Shown: one piece after another, positions 59,656-64,000 of the stretch
How positions within the stretch are numbered: the first letter of the stretch is position 1
Layout of the letters: every line of letters starts with the position of its first letter
NCBI GenBank assembly: GCA_017553505.1
Contig: JAFZLD010000021.1
Location: forward strand, 1-64,000
Source: Lachnospiraceae bacterium
Lineage (GTDB): Bacteria > Bacillota > Clostridia > Lachnospirales > Lachnospiraceae
DNA: 64,000 bases
Direction: 5' to 3'
Translations under genes and position numbers: made by a program
The notes under the pieces: model-generated
What the model was told of the DNA's origin: nothing
The model's database searches: none
What the model saw: only the letters and a program-made list of their open reading frames with translations

Positions 59656-60108
59656 ATGATTATGACTGTCGGTACCGTAGCGGTACTTATATCGGCAGCG
59701 ATTACTGATGTTCGACGAGGCAGAATACCGAACATTCTGGTTATTATTCTGATTTTATTTCAGACTGTTTTTTTATTAATATCCCAAGCAGTGCTTAATA
59801 AGCCGTTATTGTCGGGTAGCGAGATTTTGCATAGAATTCTTGCGGCTGCGGTAGTGTTTATATTTTTGTACCCGTTTTTCAAAATCGGCGGGCTGGGCGC
59901 TGGAGATGTAAAGTTACTGACGGTAACCGTTTTATCGGTTACAAGTCCGATTTATTTTTTGATGGCCGTTTTTGCAATCGGCGCATTCGTATCTGTAATC
60001 AAGATTATTTTCAAAGAACCTGTTAACGACAGAGGACAAAGAATAGTGCACATGGCGCTTCCGATTCTCGCGGGATATTGCGTGGTTTCGTTACCCTTGT
60101 GGCATTAA
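59656..60108 (+). CDS. tadV: Tad pilus prepilin peptidase (TadV/CpaA)
   Basis: A 150-residue A24-type aspartic peptidase with about four TM helices. The two catalytic aspartates are in AAITDVRRGRIPN (Asp18) and GLGAGDVKLL (GxGD motif, Asp85). It removes the leader of Flp prepilins at the membrane. First gene of the Tad cluster that runs to the window end; the pilin genes themselves are not seen and are probably downstream. Confidence 0.88.
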   Translation: MIMTVGTVAVLISAAITDVRRGRIPNILVIILILFQTVFLLISQAVLNKPLLSGSEILHRILAAAVVFIFLYPFFKIGGLGAGDVKLLTVTVLSVTSPIYFLMAVFAIGAFVSVIKIIFKEPVNDRGQRIVHMALPILAGYCVVSLPLWH

Positions 60109-60120
60109 AGAGGACCGAAT

Positions 60121-61107
60121 ATGAAAACTCTAGCTATATGCGGTTTGGAAAAAGAATATGTGACAAGGCTTGCCGAAGCTTTGAGAAGAATGTGCGGAAA
60201 AGATACAGAAGTACTTCTTTTTACGGATTCGGAGGCAATAAGTGAGTATATCGAAAGCAAAAAGATAGATATTTGTTTATCTCTTGAGGATTTTAAGGTA
60301 CAAGACCTAAGCAACGTGGGAACTCTGATATATCTTAGCGAAGAGGAAAACGTACCGGGTAAAGTCTTCAGGTATATGTCCTGTGACAGGATTTACAGCG
60401 ATGCACTGGCTCTTTGTGCTGAAAAGAACGAGACTTTGGGGCACATATTTAACTCAGGGGAGAAGGAACTGATAGGTATCTACACTCCTATTAAGAGAAG
60501 CTTTCAGACCTCATTTGCGCTCACGTTGGGACAGGTGCTTTCGAGAACCAAGAAAGTGTTATATCTGAATTTCGAGAGTTTTTCGGGGTTCGATAACATA
60601 TCGGGAAAGCTTGGAGGAAGCGACCTAATGGATCTTTTGTATTTCAGCGAGTGCGACGATGCAAATTTCGCTTACAGAGTGGATTCTCTTAAAGAAAGGC
60701 TGGGCGAGCTTGACTATATTTCGCCTGCAAAAGCTTTCGTGAAGTTTTCTTTGGTAACTGCGGCCCAGTGGGAGAAACTCCTTAATTCAATCATTGAAAA
60801 GACAGATTATGAAACAGTTATTCTGGACCTTTCGGAAAATGTCAGCGGCCTTCTGGATATTTTGAAGAAGTGCTCCGTGGTTTATACCATTACCGATTCC
60901 GACAGAGTTGCGACCGCCAAGATTGCTCAGTACGAAAACATCTTAAGAGAAAGCGGTTACCAAGACATTCTCACAAGGACCGAAACGATTAAGATACCTG
61001 TGCTTCGCGAGATTCCGCATAACTATGAGCTTTTGCCTCATACAGAGCTGGCGGATTTTGTAAAGAAGCTGATTCGATACGATTTGGGCGGTGAAGGCGA
61101 TGAGTAA
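60121..61107 (+). CDS. tadZ: TadZ/CpaE-like pilus localisation protein
   Basis: A 328-residue protein: N-terminal receiver-like domain (about 1-110) lacking a phosphorylation motif, then a MinD/ParA-fold domain (about 115-325). The P-loop is degenerate: GIYTPIKRSFQTSFALTLG where GxKGGxGKT would be expected, so ATP hydrolysis is doubtful, as in other atypical TadZ proteins. TadZ positions the Tad machine at the pole. It overlaps tadA by 8 bases. Confidence 0.82.
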   Translation: MKTLAICGLEKEYVTRLAEALRRMCGKDTEVLLFTDSEAISEYIESKKIDICLSLEDFKVQDLSNVGTLIYLSEEENVPGKVFRYMSCDRIYSDALALCAEKNETLGHIFNSGEKELIGIYTPIKRSFQTSFALTLGQVLSRTKKVLYLNFESFSGFDNISGKLGGSDLMDLLYFSECDDANFAYRVDSLKERLGELDYISPAKAFVKFSLVTAAQWEKLLNSIIEKTDYETVILDLSENVSGLLDILKKCSVVYTITDSDRVATAKIAQYENILRESGYQDILTRTETIKIPVLREIPHNYELLPHTELADFVKKLIRYDLGGEGDE

Positions 61108-62296
61108 TGTGATTGAAGATATTAAGCTAAAAGCCTGCGGCCTCGTACTTAATAAGATCGACTTTGCGGATGAAATGTCCAAAGAAGAAGTACTGAAACT
61201 TGTAGACGACGTAATAACGGTGCTTCCGGAGCGTAAAGAGTTAACTCTTGAAGAAACTTTAATGCTTCGTAAAGAAGTATATAACTCGATTAAGAAATAC
61301 GACGTTATTCAGGAGTACCTTGATGATGAGAGTGTGACGGAAATTATGATAAACGGGACTGAAGCAATCTTCGTTGAAAAAAACGGAAGACTAATTAAGA
61401 CTGATAAGCATTTTGCCTCACCCGAGAAACTCGACGATGTAATTCAGCAAATGGTAGGTGAATGCAACCGAACCGTTAATGAAGCCTATCCGATAGCTGA
61501 CGCAAGATTAAGCACCGGTGAGCGAGTAAATATTGTGTTGTCGCCGGTTTCTTTATCCGGCTCTACTGTAACAATCAGACGGTTTCCGAAGAATCCGATT
61601 ACCATGGACAGGCTCATCGAAATTGGGTCCATTACAGAAGAAGCGGCAGCATTTCTTAAAAGGCTGGTCAGAGCCAAATATAACATCTTCATATCGGGCG
61701 GAACCGGCACGGGTAAAACGACGTTTCTTAACGCGTTGTCGATGTACATTCCTTTGGACGAAAGAATAATCACCATCGAAGACAGTGCGGAACTTCAGTT
61801 GCTAGGGGCAGAGAATCTTGTACGGCTCGAGACCAGAAATAAAAATGCTGAAGGATGTACACCGATAGACATACAAAGTCTTATAAAATCGGCTCTTCGT
61901 ATGCGCCCCGACAGAATAATTGTCGGCGAGGTCAGAGGCGCTGAGGCGGTAGATATGTTACAGGCAATGAATACGGGACACGATGGGTCACTTTCAACCG
62001 GGCACGGGAACTCCTCCAAAGACATGATTGCAAGACTTGAAACCATGGTGCTTAGCGGAATGGACATACCGCTTTACGCGATAAGGGGCCAGATAGCAAG
62101 CGGAATAGATATAATGATTCACCTTGCAAGGCTGCGAAATAAACGAAGAGTGGTAAGTGAAATCTCTGAAATTGAAGGACTTAAAGACGGAGAAGTAAAG
62201 CTTAATCCGCTGTATCGTTTCGAAGAGGGCGTACTGAAACCCGTGGGAACACTTCTTAACGCCGACAAACTAGAGGCAACGGAAAATGGATTATAA
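61100..62296 (+). CDS. tadA: Tad secretion ATPase (TadA/CpaF)
   Basis: A 398-residue (from ATG 61100) secretion ATPase of the CpaF/VirB11 branch. Walker A is GGTGTGKTTFLNA, and the Asp and His boxes are IITIEDSAELQL and SLSTGHGNSSKDM; SALRMRPDRIIVGEVRG is the Walker B region. It drives Flp pilus assembly at the cytoplasmic face. A GTG at 61091 is an alternative start; ATG 61100 has better spacing from the GTGAAGG site. It overlaps both neighbours. Confidence 0.94.
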   Translation: MSNVIEDIKLKACGLVLNKIDFADEMSKEEVLKLVDDVITVLPERKELTLEETLMLRKEVYNSIKKYDVIQEYLDDESVTEIMINGTEAIFVEKNGRLIKTDKHFASPEKLDDVIQQMVGECNRTVNEAYPIADARLSTGERVNIVLSPVSLSGSTVTIRRFPKNPITMDRLIEIGSITEEAAAFLKRLVRAKYNIFISGGTGTGKTTFLNALSMYIPLDERIITIEDSAELQLLGAENLVRLETRNKNAEGCTPIDIQSLIKSALRMRPDRIIVGEVRGAEAVDMLQAMNTGHDGSLSTGHGNSSKDMIARLETMVLSGMDIPLYAIRGQIASGIDIMIHLARLRNKRRVVSEISEIEGLKDGEVKLNPLYRFEEGVLKPVGTLLNADKLEATENGL

Positions 62297-63023
62297 AACT
62301 TACGAATTGTCTAAAACAGAATATTTAAAGGGAGCGCTGATTTATATAAGTATGTGTGCTGTCGTGGCATATTTCTTTTACAGATCGGTAGTCGTATTTA
62401 CGGTACTGCTCCCGGGATTCGTTTTCTTTGGCCGATTTTACAAGAATTATTTAAACGGGAAGCGAAAGAAAAAACTTTTGGAGGAATTTTCCGAAACCCT
62501 CAACAGCGTAAGCGTAAATATGAGGGCCGGTTATTCAATAGAAAATGCGTTTTTGGAAGCCTATAAGGACATCAAACTGTTCTACGGCAAAGAAAGTCTC
62601 ATGGGAGAGGAAATCTTACGAATAAGAAGGGGACTGGAAATCAACATTACCCTTGAAGAACTCGTAGACAATCTTTCCGCTCGAAGCGGGGCTGAGGAGA
62701 TAGAAATGTTCTCGGATGTTCTTAAAAGCGCTAAAAGAAACGGCGGAAATATCACGGAGGTGCTTGCGGATACAGCTTCAAGGATACGGGAATCGATTTG
62801 TGTTGACGCGGAAATTGAAACTATTATGGCAGAAAAAAAGCTGGAGTTACGTATCATGGAGGGGATGCCTTTTTGCATCCTGATGTATCTGAACATTACC
62901 TCCGTCGGATATTTCGACGTCCTCTACGAGGGCATCTTCGGAAGAGTATTCATGACAGCAGCGCTTATCGTCTACGTGGCAGCTCTGATGCTTGGAAGAA
63001 GGATTATGAGGATTATTGTATGA
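62286..63023 (+). CDS. tadB: Tad pilus membrane protein TadB (T2SSF family)
   Basis: A 245-residue inner membrane protein with two N-terminal TM helices (about 16-50), a cytoplasmic helical F domain (LNSVSVNMRAGYSIENAFLEA, VLKSAKRNGGNITEVL) and C-terminal TM helices (about 195-240). TadB and TadC form the platform under the pilus. It overlaps tadA by 11 bases and tadC by 4. Confidence 0.9.
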   Translation: MDYKTYELSKTEYLKGALIYISMCAVVAYFFYRSVVVFTVLLPGFVFFGRFYKNYLNGKRKKKLLEEFSETLNSVSVNMRAGYSIENAFLEAYKDIKLFYGKESLMGEEILRIRRGLEINITLEELVDNLSARSGAEEIEMFSDVLKSAKRNGGNITEVLADTASRIRESICVDAEIETIMAEKKLELRIMEGMPFCILMYLNITSVGYFDVLYEGIFGRVFMTAALIVYVAALMLGRRIMRIIV

Positions 63024-64000
63024 AGCAGGAAAAGAAAAGGACGATTGTATTGTCGATAGCTTTGTTTTGCCTTGGCATAGTATTGTTTCTTACCTCGGGG
63101 CGAAGCCCCACAGAGTTAACGTCCGCTGAAATAAAAAGAAATGAGCCGGGCAAGGGATCCAAGAGCATGGAACTTAGCGCGACAATCGAGGATGTCTATA
63201 TCGACGGAATCGATGTCAGGGTTGCGGAGCGTGAATATACCGCAGAGGAGTGCGAGGCACTTTTTACGGAGTGTAAAGACGAGTTGATTAAAGCGATTCT
63301 GTCAGAGAATGTCGACTTAAGCAAAGTCACGGAAGATTTGAATTTCGTGAAGGCGATTAAAGGGTATCCGTTTTCTTACGAATACGAGACCGACGCATCC
63401 GACAAGATTAATGCCGATGGGCAGATTACGGATGATAAGCCTTTTTCGGCGATAGTAAAAGTTATAGGAACTTACGGCGATTACAGAAATTCTTTTGCTG
63501 TGAAGATTAACGTATCGCCGAGTCGGTTGATTAAAGAAAGGGTATATAGAAAGCGGTTACTTCAGAGTATCGGGGAAAACGGGCAAGCGGAGACAGCTGT
63601 ACTTTTGCCCGGAGAAATTGATGGGGAAGCTGTTAAGTATACTACCGCGGGAGTTAAGCGAGAGCCGGCATTCCTGCTTCTTGGAACAGTGGCCGCGGCA
63701 GCAGTATTCCTTGGCTCGGCACAAGATGAAAAAGTGAAAAAGAAAGAGTTCAAGAAAGCGGTGCTGAGAGAATATCCGACTGTTCTTAGGAAGATTTCTT
63801 TGTACCTATCCTCAGGAATGAATCTAAGAAACATCTGGCAGGCGGTATATGAGGAAGGTGTTAAGAAAAAGGGGAAAGACCACCCATTTTATAAAGAAAT
63901 GGGTGTGTCGGTTAACGAACTTTCAAGCGGAATATCGGAAGGGCTTGTCTACACCAGATTTGGTGAAAGAATCAACGAACCCGAGATTATTAGATTCACG
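63020..64000 (+). CDS. TadC-like protein with extra N-terminal exported domain (truncated by window end)
   Basis: An open frame from ATG 63020 (ATGA overlap with tadB) to the window end, 327 codons without a stop. TM helix about 8-26, a soluble domain of about 190 residues (27-215) presumably outside the membrane, a second TM helix about 217-234, then from about 243 a T2SSF-type start (VLREYPTVLRKISLYLSSGMNLRNIW). Its position after TadB fits TadC; the N-terminal domain is not part of canonical TadC, which begins close to the F domain. C-terminus lies outside the window. Confidence 0.75.
   Translation, partial: MKQEKKRTIVLSIALFCLGIVLFLTSGRSPTELTSAEIKRNEPGKGSKSMELSATIEDVYIDGIDVRVAEREYTAEECEALFTECKDELIKAILSENVDLSKVTEDLNFVKAIKGYPFSYEYETDASDKINADGQITDDKPFSAIVKVIGTYGDYRNSFAVKINVSPSRLIKERVYRKRLLQSIGENGQAETAVLLPGEIDGEAVKYTTAGVKREPAFLLLGTVAAAAVFLGSAQDEKVKKKEFKKAVLREYPTVLRKISLYLSSGMNLRNIWQAVYEEGVKKKGKDHPFYKEMGVSVNELSSGISEGLVYTRFGERINEPEIIRFT

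Overview
The window looks like the chromosome of a motile, plant-fibre-using anaerobe of the Lachnospiraceae, most likely Butyrivibrio or Pseudobutyrivibrio. This is inferred from gene content, not from a marker gene: a GH9 cellodextrinase of the Butyrivibrio Ced1 type without a signal peptide, glycogen enzymes (GH133 debranching, GH13 branching), flagellin with FliS, a Tad pilus locus, Gram-positive style AGGAGG ribosome sites, a PyrR attenuator, and tRNA genes without encoded CCA. I see no insertion sequences, phage genes or CRISPR arrays. Almost all sequence is coding, in short same-strand operons separated by clear hairpin terminators.

Layout. 1-7.4 kb: tail of tRNA-Phe, an AlkD-type DNA glycosylase, a multipass membrane protein, a CofE-like ligase, psuK-psuG for pseudouridine breakdown, and a membrane diguanylate cyclase. 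7.5-12.2 kb: an exported solute-binding-type protein in one operon with an OmpR response regulator and a sensor kinase, with no permease. 12.2-18.0 kb, minus strand: a sulfur amino acid uptake operon. 18.1-20.9 kb, minus: rlmI, an acyltransferase and a GNAT protein. 21.1-29.1 kb, plus: a wall or surface protein, cellodextrinase, CopA and glycogen debranching enzyme. 29.2-36.9 kb: an ABC exporter operon with three HlyD-like adaptors. 37-43.5 kb: glycosyltransferase, pyrR-uraA under a PyrR attenuator, thiN and thiT with a TPP riboswitch, and a membrane glycosyltransferase-like protein. 43.5-49.5 kb: ilvE, a hybrid sensor kinase, tatD-rsmA, and two small envelope or zinc-ribbon genes. 49.7-55 kb: tRNA-Lys and a TPR/acidic scaffold protein coupled to glgB. 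55.1-59.4 kb: a large flagellar-associated unknown protein, flagellin and FliS. 59.6-64 kb: tadV, tadZ, tadA (cpaF), tadB and a truncated tadC.

The most unusual region is 12192-18035. Reading on the minus strand: a consensus promoter, a 39-codon leader peptide containing Met-Cys-Met-Cys-Met-Cys-Arg-Met, mutually exclusive antiterminator and terminator hairpins, one lipoprotein that fuses an amino-acid (family 3) binding protein to a MetQ-type binding protein, a MetN-MetI transporter, a second polar amino acid ABC transporter (two permeases and an ATPase), and, 11 bases after the last stop codon, an aberrant tRNA-Cys(GCA). This reads as a self-contained cysteine/methionine uptake unit controlled by ribosome-mediated attenuation. 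That mechanism is uncommon in Firmicutes, where T-boxes and SAM riboswitches usually do the job. The tRNA may take part in the sensing. Everything about function here is inferred from sequence.
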